A model generated the notes under the pieces. It was given only the letters and a program-made list of their open reading frames with translations. It was not told the DNA's origin and made no database searches. The position numbers were made by a program, and so were the translations under genes. Of a DNA stretch of 64,000 nucleotides, positions 24,212-33,046 are shown in pieces; the stretch's first letter is position 1; the number at the start of each line of letters is the position of its first letter. Source of the DNA: an uncultured Oscillospiraceae bacterium. GTDB taxonomy: Bacteria; Bacillota; Clostridia; Oscillospirales; Oscillospiraceae. The DNA lies in assembly GCA_934622035.1 (NCBI GenBank), contig CAKTVG010000009.1, positions 1-64,000 of the forward strand, read 5' to 3'.

Positions 24212-24240
24212 TGGACGAAACGCGGTCCATCTGATATAAT
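24212..24240 (+). promoter_or_regulatory. Promoter of glmU-like/prs/pth operon
   Basis: TGGACG (24212-24217), 17-base spacer, TATAAT (24235-24240). A loose dyad CTGATA...TATCAG surrounds the start region. Confidence 0.55.
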
Positions 24241-24277
24241 GTATCTGTATCAGAATTTAGAAAGGTCGTGCGCTGCC

Positions 24278-25444
24278 ATGCTCGGAAATTCCGCTGTCAT
24301 TTTTGTCCCGGACGATACCGCCAAAACCGGATATCCGCAGCCGCTGATGCTTCAGAGCGTCCTGGGCGCACCTTTGCTCGCGTGGCTGGCAAACGAATTG
24401 TTTGCCGGCGGTGTCGGGCGTTTCTTTTTGGCCTGCCTTCCGGAGTGGATGGAGGCTGCCTGCGCCTGTATGCCCGACGGCGCGGAGGTCATGACCGCCA
24501 GCGAGAGCAGCCCCACCGACCTTCTGCATGTCTTTTTATCCACGGCGGACGACGCCGAGCGCACCACGCTGATCGTCACCGGTCCGGCGGCCTATCTGCC
24601 GGAGCTTGCTGCACAGACGGCGCAGCCACGCGCGGCCTGCGTGTGCAGCGTTTCCCGCGAGGGCCTGATGGATGCCATCGATGCCCGCCGCTCCCTCAGC
24701 CGCTTCTTCCGTGAGGAGGGCGAGCCGATGACGGACGCACAGGGCATGTACTGTGTGGAGACTCCGGCGGCGCTGCCCACCGTTGGCGAGCTGCTGCGGC
24801 GCAACGGCTTTTTGCGTCTTGCAAAGCAGGGCGTGGAGGTCTACGACCCTGCAAGCTGCTATATCGAGCCCACCGTGCAGGTGGAGGCGGGGGCGAAGCT
24901 CCTGCCGGGAACGATGCTGCGCGGCAGCACGCATATCTGTGCGGGTGCGGTCGTCGGCCCGTGGAGTACGATCTCCGATTCGGAGATCGGGGAGAATACC
25001 GTCGTCAACGCCTCGCAGGTGGAGTCCTCCCGCGTGGGCGCGAATGTCCGCATCGGGCCGTATGCGCATCTGCGCGAGAACTGCGACGTCCACGGCGGCG
25101 CGCACATCGGCAACTTTGTCGAGCTGAAAAACACCACGCTCGGTCAGGATACCTGGGTGTCCCATCTGAGCTATCTGGGCGATGCGACCGCGGGCGACCG
25201 CTGCAACTTCGGCTGCGGCGCAGTGACGGTCAACTTTGACCGTGTGGAAAAGCATCCGACCAGGATCGGCGACGATGCCTTCATCGGCTGCAACACCTCG
25301 CTGATCGCGCCGGTCCGCATCGGCGACGGCGCTTACATCGCAGCGGGCTCCGCCATTACGGAGGACGTCCCCGCGCAGGCGCTGGGCATTGCCCGCAGCC
25401 GCCAGTCCAATAAGCGCGACTGGGCGGCGAAACATAAAAAATGA
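24278..25444 (+). CDS. glmU: GlmU-like protein with degenerate uridylyltransferase half
   Basis: About 388 residues, against ~450-460 for GlmU. The C-terminal half is a left-handed beta-helix acetyltransferase with strong GlmU motifs: RIGPYAHLRENC, HIGNFVELKN, HLSYLGDA (catalytic His region), FIGCNTSLIAPVRIGDGAYI. The N-terminal half lacks the nucleotidyltransferase signature LAAGxGTRM; its first strand reads AVIFVPDDTAKTGYPQPLM and no clear UTP site follows. So glucosamine-1-phosphate acetylation is likely but UDP-GlcNAc synthesis doubtful, unless another gene supplies it. The start at 24278 is chosen because the upstream ATG overlaps the -10 element; the ribosome site is weak. It precedes prs, as glmU often does in Firmicutes. 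Confidence 0.75.
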   Translation: MLGNSAVIFVPDDTAKTGYPQPLMLQSVLGAPLLAWLANELFAGGVGRFFLACLPEWMEAACACMPDGAEVMTASESSPTDLLHVFLSTADDAERTTLIVTGPAAYLPELAAQTAQPRAACVCSVSREGLMDAIDARRSLSRFFREEGEPMTDAQGMYCVETPAALPTVGELLRRNGFLRLAKQGVEVYDPASCYIEPTVQVEAGAKLLPGTMLRGSTHICAGAVVGPWSTISDSEIGENTVVNASQVESSRVGANVRIGPYAHLRENCDVHGGAHIGNFVELKNTTLGQDTWVSHLSYLGDATAGDRCNFGCGAVTVNFDRVEKHPTRIGDDAFIGCNTSLIAPVRIGDGAYIAAGSAITEDVPAQALGIARSRQSNKRDWAAKHKK

Positions 25445-25514
25445 AATTCCGGCGAAAGCCAGAAATATTTGAGCCGCGGGGTCTGTAGCGGCTCGGAAAA
25501 CAGAGGTACAGAAA

Positions 25515-26480
25515 ATGATTGCACACGGAAAAGAGATCAAGGTCTTCTCTGCCAATGCCAACCGTCCGTTCGCACTGGGCATCTGTAATGAGCTGGGCAT
25601 CGCCCTGGGCGACAGCGTCGTTACCTCCTTCGCAGACGGCGAGATCTCCGTTTCCATCAACGAAACGGTACGCGGCTGCGATGTCTTTGTGGTTCAGTCC
25701 ACCTGCAAGCCGGTCAATAACAATCTGATGGAGCTGCTCATCATGATCGACGCCTTCCGCCGCGCCTCCGCCGGACGGATCACCGCCGTTATCCCGTATT
25801 TCGGCTACGCGCGTCAGGACCGCAAGGCCAAGGGCCGCGATCCCATCTCCGCCAAGCTCGTGGCGAATCTCATCACCCGCGCCGGCGCCGACCGCGTGCT
25901 GACCATGGATCTGCACGCCGCGCAGATTCAGGGCTTCTTTGATATTCCGGTTGATAACATGCTCGGCAATCCTCTGTTCACCAAGTACTATATGTCCAAG
26001 TTCGACGAGAAGATCTACAATCACGACGACTTCTGCGTCGTCTCTCCGGACGTCGGCTCCGTCGCGCGCTCCCGCGCCTTCGCCGCGAAGGTGCACATGG
26101 GCCTGTCCATCGTGGATAAGCGCCGCCAGCGCGCCAATATGTGCGAGGTCATGAACATCATCGGCGACGTCGAGGGCAAGACCTGCATCCTCTATGACGA
26201 TATCGTCGATACCGCCGGCTCTCTCTGCAACGCCGCCAGAGCCATCAAGGAGATCGGCCATGCGAAGGCTGTCTATGCCTGCGCGTCCCATGGCGTGCTG
26301 TCCAACGACGCCACACAGAAGATCGAAGACAGCTGCATCGAAGAGCTGATGCTCCTGAACACCATCCCGATGCCCGAGGCCTACACCGGCAAGAAGATTC
26401 GCCAGCTTGACGCTTCCCCCATCTTCGCCAAGGCCATCTCCCGCATCTATAACGAGACCTCCATCTCGAACCTGTTCTGA
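25515..26480 (+). CDS. prs: Ribose-phosphate pyrophosphokinase
   Basis: A 321-residue protein, the normal length of bacterial PRPP synthase. It begins KVFSANANRPFALGI and contains FGYARQDRKAKGRDPISAKLVA (ATP/catalytic flexible region), DLHAAQIQGFFDIPVDNM and the PRPP-binding loop LYDDIVDTAGSL near residue 222-233. The cytosolic enzyme makes PRPP for nucleotide, His and Trp synthesis. It stands 70 bases after the GlmU-like gene, with a small GAGCCGC/GCGGCTC hairpin between them, and its stop overlaps the pth start by one base. Confidence 0.96.
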   Translation: MIAHGKEIKVFSANANRPFALGICNELGIALGDSVVTSFADGEISVSINETVRGCDVFVVQSTCKPVNNNLMELLIMIDAFRRASAGRITAVIPYFGYARQDRKAKGRDPISAKLVANLITRAGADRVLTMDLHAAQIQGFFDIPVDNMLGNPLFTKYYMSKFDEKIYNHDDFCVVSPDVGSVARSRAFAAKVHMGLSIVDKRRQRANMCEVMNIIGDVEGKTCILYDDIVDTAGSLCNAARAIKEIGHAKAVYACASHGVLSNDATQKIEDSCIEELMLLNTIPMPEAYTGKKIRQLDASPIFAKAISRIYNETSISNLF

Positions 26481-27076
26481 TGCTGTTTCGCAAGCCTGCC
26501 TGCGACTGGCTGATCGTCGGCCTGGGCAATCCTGGCGACAATTATGCCCGCACGCGGCATAATGCCGGGTTCCGCGCGGCCGATGCCCTTGCCGAAAAGC
26601 TGAACGTAAAAATCGACCGGGCGAAGTACCGCGCGCTGACCGCGCAGGCGGTTTGGCAGGGGCAGAAGCTGCTGCTTCTGAAGCCGCAGACCTTTATGAA
26701 CGAGTCCGGCCGCGCCGTGATGGATGCGGTGAACTTCTATAAGCTGCCGCCCGAGCGCGTGATCGTGCTCTTTGACGATATTTCGCTTCCCGTCGGACGG
26801 CTGCGCATCCGTGCAGAGGGCTCCGCCGGGGGTCACAACGGCATCAAGTCCATCATCGGCGGCATTAACAGCCAGAGCTTCCCGCGCGTCAAGATCGGCG
26901 TCGGGGAAAAGCCGCACCCGGATTATGATTTGGCGGATTGGGTGCTCTCCAACTTTACAAAGGAGGAGGACGAGCACATCGCCAAGGCGGTGCGCGCCGC
27001 AGCGGATGCCGCGCTGGAGATCATCGCCGAGGGTGTTCCTGCCGCTGTTGCGAAGTTCAACGGGGCGCACCTTTGA
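26480..27076 (+). CDS. pth: Peptidyl-tRNA hydrolase
   Basis: A 198-residue protein with Pth family motifs: LIVGLGNPGDNYARTRHNAGF (with the catalytic His of RHNAGF), KPQTFMNESG, DDISLPVGRLRIR and GGHNGIKSI. It frees stalled peptides from tRNA during translation. The ATG overlaps the prs stop (TGATG), so translation is coupled. The pairing of prs, pth and then mfd is the usual order in Firmicutes. A weak hairpin follows. Confidence 0.95.
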   Translation: MLFRKPACDWLIVGLGNPGDNYARTRHNAGFRAADALAEKLNVKIDRAKYRALTAQAVWQGQKLLLLKPQTFMNESGRAVMDAVNFYKLPPERVIVLFDDISLPVGRLRIRAEGSAGGHNGIKSIIGGINSQSFPRVKIGVGEKPHPDYDLADWVLSNFTKEEDEHIAKAVRAAADAALEIIAEGVPAAVAKFNGAHL

Positions 27077-27107
27077 GACATATTTGTAGAATAACAGGAT
27101 AATCTAA

Positions 27108-27135
27108 CGGAAAACGGGCTTTTGCCCGCTTTCCG
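27108..27135 (+). terminator. Hairpin after pth
   Basis: CGGAAAACGGGC, TTTT loop, GCCCGCTTTCCG: 12 pairs with one mismatch. There is only a short T tail, so it is weak or partial. Confidence 0.5.
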
Positions 27136-27177
27136 TATTCCTGCGTTGGCGCAAAATTCGAAATGACACGCATTGCT

Positions 27178-27205
27178 TATGGGCGTGGCTCTGCTGCGCT
27201 GCCGC
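27178..27205. repeat. Short fragment of the intergenic repeat, copy 5
   Basis: TATGGGCGTGGCTCTGCTGC matches the core of the repeat family but lacks the GTGCAGGCA arm; probably a decayed copy before mfd. Confidence 0.45.
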
Positions 27206-27239
27206 ATAAAATAACAACGAAGACTGGAGGTCGATCCGC

Positions 27240-30200
27240 ATGGAGCTTCTGCTTTCTCTTTTAAACCGTCTGCCCGAGTATGGGCGCCTGCGCGAGGCCG
27301 TAGAACAGGGCCGGATTGCCGGCGTTTCCGGCGCTGCACAGATCAACCGTTCGCATCTGATCGCCTCCCTGCTGCATGACACGAAGCGCCCTGCGCTCAT
27401 CCTCTGCCAGGACGAGCTGGCGGCGCGGCGCACGCAGTCGGAGCTGGCTGCCTTTCTGGGTACGGAGGCCCCGATTCTGCCCTCCCGCGATCTGACGTTT
27501 TATAATGCATCTGCCATCTCTCGCGGCTGGGAGCACAAGCGGCTGCGCCAGCTGTATGACCTGGCGCGGGGCGCGACGCCCGTGCAGATTGCAACGTGGG
27601 AATCGCTCGCGCTGCGCACCATGCCGAAAAGCCTGCTCTTTTCCTCCGCGCTGACCTTGAAGCCCGGCGCGGCCATTGCGCCGGAGGCGCTGTCCGAACG
27701 CCTGATCCGTTCGGGCTACAGCCGCTGCGCTCTCGTCGAGGGCGTGGGGCAGTTTTCCGTGCGCGGCGGCATTCTGGACGTCTTTTCCCCGGCCTATGAT
27801 CAGCCGGTGCGTGTGGAGTTTTTCGGCGACGAGGTGGACGCCATGGGCTTTTTCGACCTCGTCACCCAGCGCCGCACGGAAAACACCGGGGAGCTGGTGC
27901 TCCTGCCCGTGGCGGAGACGCTGCCGCAGCTGCATCCGCAGGGCGCAGCCAGGCTGGCTGACGAGCTGGAGGCTTTGCGCGCGCGGCAGCTGCGCCGCAA
28001 GGTGCCGAATGAGGCGCTGGCCAAGACGCTGGCGCAGGACGCCGAGCTGCTGCGCAGCGAGACGACCTTCTCCGCCGCCGACCGCTATCTTTCCCTGATC
28101 TATCCGGAATTTGCCTGCGCGGCGGACTATGTCCCTGCGGAAACCGCCGTTTTCCTCTGCGACCACGGCAACCTGCGCCGCACGGCGCAGCGCCAGACCG
28201 AGGAGCAGGGGATGATGCTCGACGGTCTGCTGCAATCCGGCATTCTCTGTGGGGAGCTGTGCGAATTCTCCGCGGATTGGGAGACGCTCTGCGCCCGCTT
28301 TGCCGGGCATGCGGCAGTGTTTCTGGATTCCTTCCTTGCCGCGTCCTACCCGCAGTCCCTCCCGCCGAAGACGCTCGTGAGCATCACGGCGAAGCAGCTG
28401 CCGTCCTATGGCGGAAATCTGGACGCCGCGGCGGCAGATCTGCAATTCTATCAGAAAAACGAGTTTGCCTCCCTTGTGCTCTGCGGCAACCGCCGCCGCG
28501 GGGAGATCCTCGCCCAGCAGCTGCGGGAGAAGGGGCTTTCCGCCTTCCTGGCCTTCCCGATGATGAAGCTGCCGCAGCCGGGGCAGGTTCTGCTCACCGA
28601 CGGGGCGCTGCCCTTCGGCATGGAATATCCCGATCTGCGCTTTGCCGTGCTGACCGAGGGTCAGCTCCTCTCCGCAGGCGAGCGCAAGCCGCGCAAGCAT
28701 CGCGCCAAGGCGACGAACCGCCAGAAGCTCGATTCCTTCACCGATCTGACGCCGGGCGACCTGATCGTGCATGAATACCACGGCATCGGCCGCTATGTCG
28801 GCATGGAGCAGATCAAAATTGATGGCGCGGTCAAGGACTATGTCAAAATTGCCTATCAGGGCAGCGACACGCTCTACGTCCCCGCGACGCAGCTCGACTT
28901 GATTTCCAAATACATCGGCGGCGGCGAGGACGCGCCGGTCAAGCTCAACAAGCTCGGCGGCGACCAGTGGCAGAAGACCAAGGCCAAGGCCAAGGCCGCG
29001 GCGAAGGATCTTGCCGCCGACCTCATCCAGCTCTATGCCGAGCGCAAGCGTCGCATGGGCTACGCCTTTGCCGCCGACACACCCTGGCAGGCGGAATTCG
29101 AGGAAAACTTTCCCTATGCCGAAACGGACGATCAGCTGCGCTGCATCGATGAGATCAAGGGCGATATGGAGTCGCCCCAGCCCATGGACCGCCTGCTCTG
29201 CGGCGATGTCGGCTTCGGTAAGACCGAGGTCGCGCTCCGCGCGGCGATGAAGGCCATTCTCGACGGCAAGCAGGTGGCGATTCTGGTGCCGACAACCGTG
29301 CTTGCCCAGCAGCACTACACCACCGCCGTCAGCCGCTTCCGCGGCTTCCCGGTGCACATCGGCGTGCTGTCGCGCTTTTCCACGCCTGCGCAGCAGAGAA
29401 AGACGCTTTCCGACCTGCGCTCGGGCATGCTCGACCTCATCGTCGGTACGCACAAGCTGCTGCAAAAGGACGTTGTATTTAAGGATCTGGGCCTTCTGAT
29501 CGTGGACGAGGAGCAGCGTTTCGGCGTGAGCCACAAGGAAAAGCTCAAGGAGCTTTCCCGCGGCGTGGATGTCCTGACGCTTTCCGCAACGCCGATTCCG
29601 CGCACGCTGAATATGGCGCTGTCCGGCCTGCGCGACATGTCCACGATCGAGGAGCCGCCGCACGACCGCTACCCTGTGCAGACCTTTGTGCTGGAATACG
29701 CCGAGCCGGTGCTCATCGATGCCATGCGGCGCGAGCTGGAGCGCGGCGGGCAGGTGTATTACCTGCACAACCGCGTGGAAACCATTGCCCAGTGCGCCGC
29801 GCGCATTAAAAAGGCGCTGCCCGACGCGAGCATCGCCGTCGCACACGGCAAGATGTCCGAGGAGGAGCTCAGCGACGTCATGCAGCGGATGGATGACGGC
29901 GAGGTGCAGATCCTCGTCTGCACGACTATCATTGAAACGGGCATCGATATCCCGAACGTCAACACGCTGATTATTGAGGACGCCGACAAGCTGGGCCTTG
30001 CGCAGCTGCATCAGATTCGCGGACGCGTGGGGCGCAGCAGCCGCCATGCCTATGCCTATCTGACCTTCCGCCGCGGCAAGGTGCTGACCGAGGTCGCGGA
30101 AAAACGTCTGAACGCCATCCGCGATTATGCCGAGTTCGGCTCCGGCTTCAAGATCGCCATGCGCGACCTGGAAATCCGCGGCGCGGGCAATCTGCTCGGC

Positions 30201-30752
30201 TCGGCGCAGTCGGGCCACATGCTCTCCGTCGGCTATGACATGTACCTCAAGCTGCTGGAGGAGGCCGTTCTGGAGGAGCGCGGCGAAAAGCCCGCCGAGG
30301 AGGTCGCCTGCACGGCCGATCTGGACATCACCGCAAATATCGACAAGCAGTACGTCCCCTCCGGCGAGCAGCGCATGGATCTCTACCGCCGCATGGCCGC
30401 CATTCGTTCCCAGGAGGATGCCGACGAGCTTCTCGACGAGATCGTCGACCGCTACGGCGACCCGCCGAAGGGCGTCATGAACCTGATTGCCATTGCGCTT
30501 CTGCGCGCGCGGGCGGCGGCCTGCGGCATCTGCGACATCACGCAGAAGGGGCGCACGCTGTGCTTTACCTATGCGCAGTTTTCTCTGGAGGCGGTTGCGG
30601 CGGTTTGCAGCGCGCCGGAATACAAAAAGCGCGTCTTCCTCTCGCCGAATGCGGAAAAGCCCACGCTGACGCTGAAGCTCACCGCCGGAGAGGATCCCCT
30701 GCGCGCGGCGCAGCAGCTTTTGAACGCATCGCAGGAAAATGCCCGAAATTGA
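27240..30752 (+). CDS. mfd: Transcription-repair coupling factor
   Basis: A 1170-residue protein, the usual Mfd length. The N-terminal UvrB-like part is followed by the CarD-like RNA-polymerase-interaction domain (~499-565: LTPGDLIVHEYHGIGRYVGM). The superfamily-2 translocase motor comes next, with Walker A LLCGDVGFGKTEVALRAA (~651-668), IVDEEQRFGV (~754) and the motif block IRGRVGRSSRHAYAY. The C-terminal TRCF domain begins near IDKQYVPSGEQRMDLYRRM. It removes stalled RNA polymerase at DNA lesions and recruits UvrA. The ATG follows CTGGAGG. Confidence 0.97.
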   Translation: MELLLSLLNRLPEYGRLREAVEQGRIAGVSGAAQINRSHLIASLLHDTKRPALILCQDELAARRTQSELAAFLGTEAPILPSRDLTFYNASAISRGWEHKRLRQLYDLARGATPVQIATWESLALRTMPKSLLFSSALTLKPGAAIAPEALSERLIRSGYSRCALVEGVGQFSVRGGILDVFSPAYDQPVRVEFFGDEVDAMGFFDLVTQRRTENTGELVLLPVAETLPQLHPQGAARLADELEALRARQLRRKVPNEALAKTLAQDAELLRSETTFSAADRYLSLIYPEFACAADYVPAETAVFLCDHGNLRRTAQRQTEEQGMMLDGLLQSGILCGELCEFSADWETLCARFAGHAAVFLDSFLAASYPQSLPPKTLVSITAKQLPSYGGNLDAAAADLQFYQKNEFASLVLCGNRRRGEILAQQLREKGLSAFLAFPMMKLPQPGQVLLTDGALPFGMEYPDLRFAVLTEGQLLSAGERKPRKHRAKATNRQKLDSFTDLTPGDLIVHEYHGIGRYVGMEQIKIDGAVKDYVKIAYQGSDTLYVPATQLDLISKYIGGGEDAPVKLNKLGGDQWQKTKAKAKAAAKDLAADLIQLYAERKRRMGYAFAADTPWQAEFEENFPYAETDDQLRCIDEIKGDMESPQPMDRLLCGDVGFGKTEVALRAAMKAILDGKQVAILVPTTVLAQQHYTTAVSRFRGFPVHIGVLSRFSTPAQQRKTLSDLRSGMLDLIVGTHKLLQKDVVFKDLGLLIVDEEQRFGVSHKEKLKELSRGVDVLTLSATPIPRTLNMALSGLRDMSTIEEPPHDRYPVQTFVLEYAEPVLIDAMRRELERGGQVYYLHNRVETIAQCAARIKKALPDASIAVAHGKMSEEELSDVMQRMDDGEVQILVCTTIIETGIDIPNVNTLIIEDADKLGLAQLHQIRGRVGRSSRHAYAYLTFRRGKVLTEVAEKRLNAIRDYAEFGSGFKIAMRDLEIRGAGNLLGSAQSGHMLSVGYDMYLKLLEEAVLEERGEKPAEEVACTADLDITANIDKQYVPSGEQRMDLYRRMAAIRSQEDADELLDEIVDRYGDPPKGVMNLIAIALLRARAAACGICDITQKGRTLCFTYAQFSLEAVAAVCSAPEYKKRVFLSPNAEKPTLTLKLTAGEDPLRAAQQLLNASQENARN

Positions 30753-30785
30753 CAGAATTGTCACCACTTCGTAACAAAAACGTTG

Positions 30786-30813
30786 TTGCATTTTGCTGCA
30801 TTGTCGTTATAAT
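30786..30813 (+). promoter_or_regulatory. Promoter of the VanW-domain gene
   Basis: TTGCAT (30786-30791), 16-base spacer, TATAAT (30808-30813), about 70 bases before the ATG. A further TTGACA at 30749 is not at the right distance. Confidence 0.65.
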
Positions 30814-30882
30814 AGGGATAGCCTGAAAAGTATACCCTCGGCCTGAATGGCTGGGAAATGATACAAAGAATGGAGACACGAT

Positions 30883-32868
30883 ATGGGTAAATTTGAAAAG
30901 AAGCCGGAGCGCCGCAGCTCGCAGCGCCGCGAACCGCAGCATTACGACGCGCGCTACGGCCAGCAGCAGCCGACGCAGGCGCGGCGGCAGGCGTCGCGCA
31001 GAAATGCCGCCGCCCGCAAGCGCACGGTGCTTCTGGTCAGCATTGCCGTCGCTGTCGTGCTGATTGTGGCTGTTTTTGCAGCCTTTACGCTGCTGCGCGA
31101 CGACGGAAAGATCGTCGGCAACCTCTATGTCGCGGGTGTGGACGTCGGCGGCATGACGAAGGAGCAAGCGAAGGCCGCCATCACGGAGCGCCTGAAGATC
31201 TATGACGAGAACACCATGCAGGTGGAGCTGTACGGCAAGGACTGCGCGCTCTACACCACGACCTACGACCCGGATAAGGTGCAGCTTGTGGATATTTTCG
31301 GCAAGCCAATGGATCCCAGCGGGGCCACGGAAAACTCCTCCGATCCCTCTGAGGAGCCGACGGAGCCGTCGGAAAGCACGACGCCCTCGGAATCCACGGA
31401 ACCCTCGGAGTCCGAGCCTGCCGATGCGCCGCTGGACGAAAACGGCGAACCGCTGACCTATCTCGGCCGGTTTTCCATCGCGCCCCAGGATGCGAACGTC
31501 ACGCTGGATGTGGACGCGGCCGTCGAGGCAGCGTACAAGTACGGCCGCAGCACGGGCCTGTTCTCCCGCCTGAAGGAGAAGACGCTCCCGTCGCGGCACG
31601 ATTTGGAAGCCTCCGGCTTTATCCATGTGGATGAGGCGAAGCTCCGCGAGCTTATGCAGCAGGCCAACGAAAAATTCGGCAGCACGCTGACAGGGAGCAG
31701 TGTCAAGGCAAACACCGGCGAGGAGAAGTCCCTGACGATCACCCTCGGCTCCAAGGGCAGCAGCATCGACGCCGACGCGCTGTATGAACAGCTGCTCACG
31801 GCCTATCTTTCTGCGGAATTCCGCCAGAAATTCACCATGACGGAGACGTATCCCGCGCCTGTTGATCTGGACAAGCTCTACAGCAGCTACTGCACCGCGC
31901 CGGTCAACGCCGTCTGCGATGAGGATACCTATGAAATTACCGACGAGAAGCTTGGCTTCGGCTTTGAAATGCAGAAGGCGATTGATTTGCTGAACGCCGC
32001 CAAGCCCGGTCAGACCGTCACACTGGCGCTGGGTGAGCTGGAGCCGCAGTACACCCGCGAAAAGCTGGAATCCCAGCTCTTCTGCGATGTGCTGGGCTAC
32101 GTCGAAAGCCCGCATTCCTACAACCCCCCGCGTACCCGCAATCTGGAGCTGGCCTGCGAGCAAATCGACGGCATGATCCTCAAGCCGGGCGACACCTTCT
32201 CGTTCAATAAGGTCGTCGGCCAGCGCACGGCGGAGCGCGGCTTCCAGGAGGCGGCGGTTTACGTCGGCTCGGATACCGTCGACCAGCTCGGCGGCGGCGT
32301 GTGCCAGGTGGCGTCCACGATCTACTACTGCACGCTTCAGGCGGAGCTGGAGGTTATTGAACGCACGGAGCACCGCTACACCCCGGCCTATATCCCCTGG
32401 GGCATGGATGCCACGATCTACTGGGGCAGCCTGGACTATCGCTTCCGCAATAACACCAATTACCCCATCCGTATCGAGGCGAAGGTCACTGCCAGCCATG
32501 TGATTATGAAGTTTGTCGGCACGGAGACGCGCGATTATACGCTGAAGCTGGAATATGTCGTCCTCTCCAAGGATCCCTGGGAGGAGGAAGAGGTCGAGAT
32601 GACGCCGGAGGAGGCCGCTGCGAAGGGCTATTCCGACGGCGAAGAGATCGTCGATCCCTACACCGGCGCGAAGGTCAAGACTTACAAATATAAGTATGAC
32701 AAGGACGGCAACGAGCTTTCCTGCGAGTATATCGACAGCTCGAGCTATGCCCGCCGCGACAAGCAGGTCGTGAAGATCATCTATCCGACCGAGCCGCCTA
32801 CGGAACCGACCACGGAGCCGACGGAGCCGGAGCCTTCTTCGGAACCGACGGAACCGGACGAGCCGTAA
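30883..32868 (+). CDS. VanW-domain membrane-anchored cell-wall protein
   Basis: A 661-residue protein. A basic cytosolic start (~1-45) is followed by a single membrane anchor (VLLVSIAVAVVLIVAVFAAF) and an extracellular domain split by a Ser/Glu/Pro linker (~145-180). This first half resembles the repeats called PG_binding_4. The VanW domain begins near residue 400 (NPPRTRNLELACEQIDG...GDTFSFNKVVG...GGGVCQVASTIY). A Pro/Thr/Glu tail ends the protein. VanW proteins accompany vancomycin-resistance loci but are common in susceptible Clostridia; the biochemical role is not settled. No resistance genes are next to it. The ATG follows TGGAGAC. Confidence 0.85.
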   Translation: MGKFEKKPERRSSQRREPQHYDARYGQQQPTQARRQASRRNAAARKRTVLLVSIAVAVVLIVAVFAAFTLLRDDGKIVGNLYVAGVDVGGMTKEQAKAAITERLKIYDENTMQVELYGKDCALYTTTYDPDKVQLVDIFGKPMDPSGATENSSDPSEEPTEPSESTTPSESTEPSESEPADAPLDENGEPLTYLGRFSIAPQDANVTLDVDAAVEAAYKYGRSTGLFSRLKEKTLPSRHDLEASGFIHVDEAKLRELMQQANEKFGSTLTGSSVKANTGEEKSLTITLGSKGSSIDADALYEQLLTAYLSAEFRQKFTMTETYPAPVDLDKLYSSYCTAPVNAVCDEDTYEITDEKLGFGFEMQKAIDLLNAAKPGQTVTLALGELEPQYTREKLESQLFCDVLGYVESPHSYNPPRTRNLELACEQIDGMILKPGDTFSFNKVVGQRTAERGFQEAAVYVGSDTVDQLGGGVCQVASTIYYCTLQAELEVIERTEHRYTPAYIPWGMDATIYWGSLDYRFRNNTNYPIRIEAKVTASHVIMKFVGTETRDYTLKLEYVVLSKDPWEEEEVEMTPEEAAAKGYSDGEEIVDPYTGAKVKTYKYKYDKDGNELSCEYIDSSSYARRDKQVVKIIYPTEPPTEPTTEPTEPEPSSEPTEPDEP

Positions 32869-32887
32869 AACCGGAAGATAGAGAAGA

Positions 32888-32930
32888 AAAACCGCATCCC
32901 TGAGGCTTTGCCTTGGGGATGCGGTTTTGT
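32888..32930 (+). terminator. Terminator after the VanW-domain gene
   Basis: AAAACCGCATCCC / GGGATGCGGTTTT with an inner GAGGC-TTT-GCCTT stem. T-rich end. Confidence 0.88.
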
Positions 32931-32954
32931 GCGCGCCATCAAAAAATACATTGT

Positions 32955-33036
32955 ACTGCGTAGGGGCGGGCTCTCTGCCCCGTAATGCCATTCGCCATGC
33001 CTGCACCGGGCACGGCGCGCCGTGCCCCTACGATTT
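32955..33036. repeat. Intergenic palindromic repeat, copy 6
   Basis: CGTAGGGGCGGGCTCTCTGC followed by GCCTGCACCGGGCACGGCGC and GCCGTGCCCCTACG. Both the A and B modules of the family are present, between convergent genes. Confidence 0.65.
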
Positions 33037-33046
33037 CGGCGGCGCC

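Noticed and set aside
27261..30791. 1176-codon minus-strand ORF opposite mfd
   Set aside because: The plus-strand frame encodes a complete Mfd with all motifs; the antisense frame is a byproduct of high GC content.
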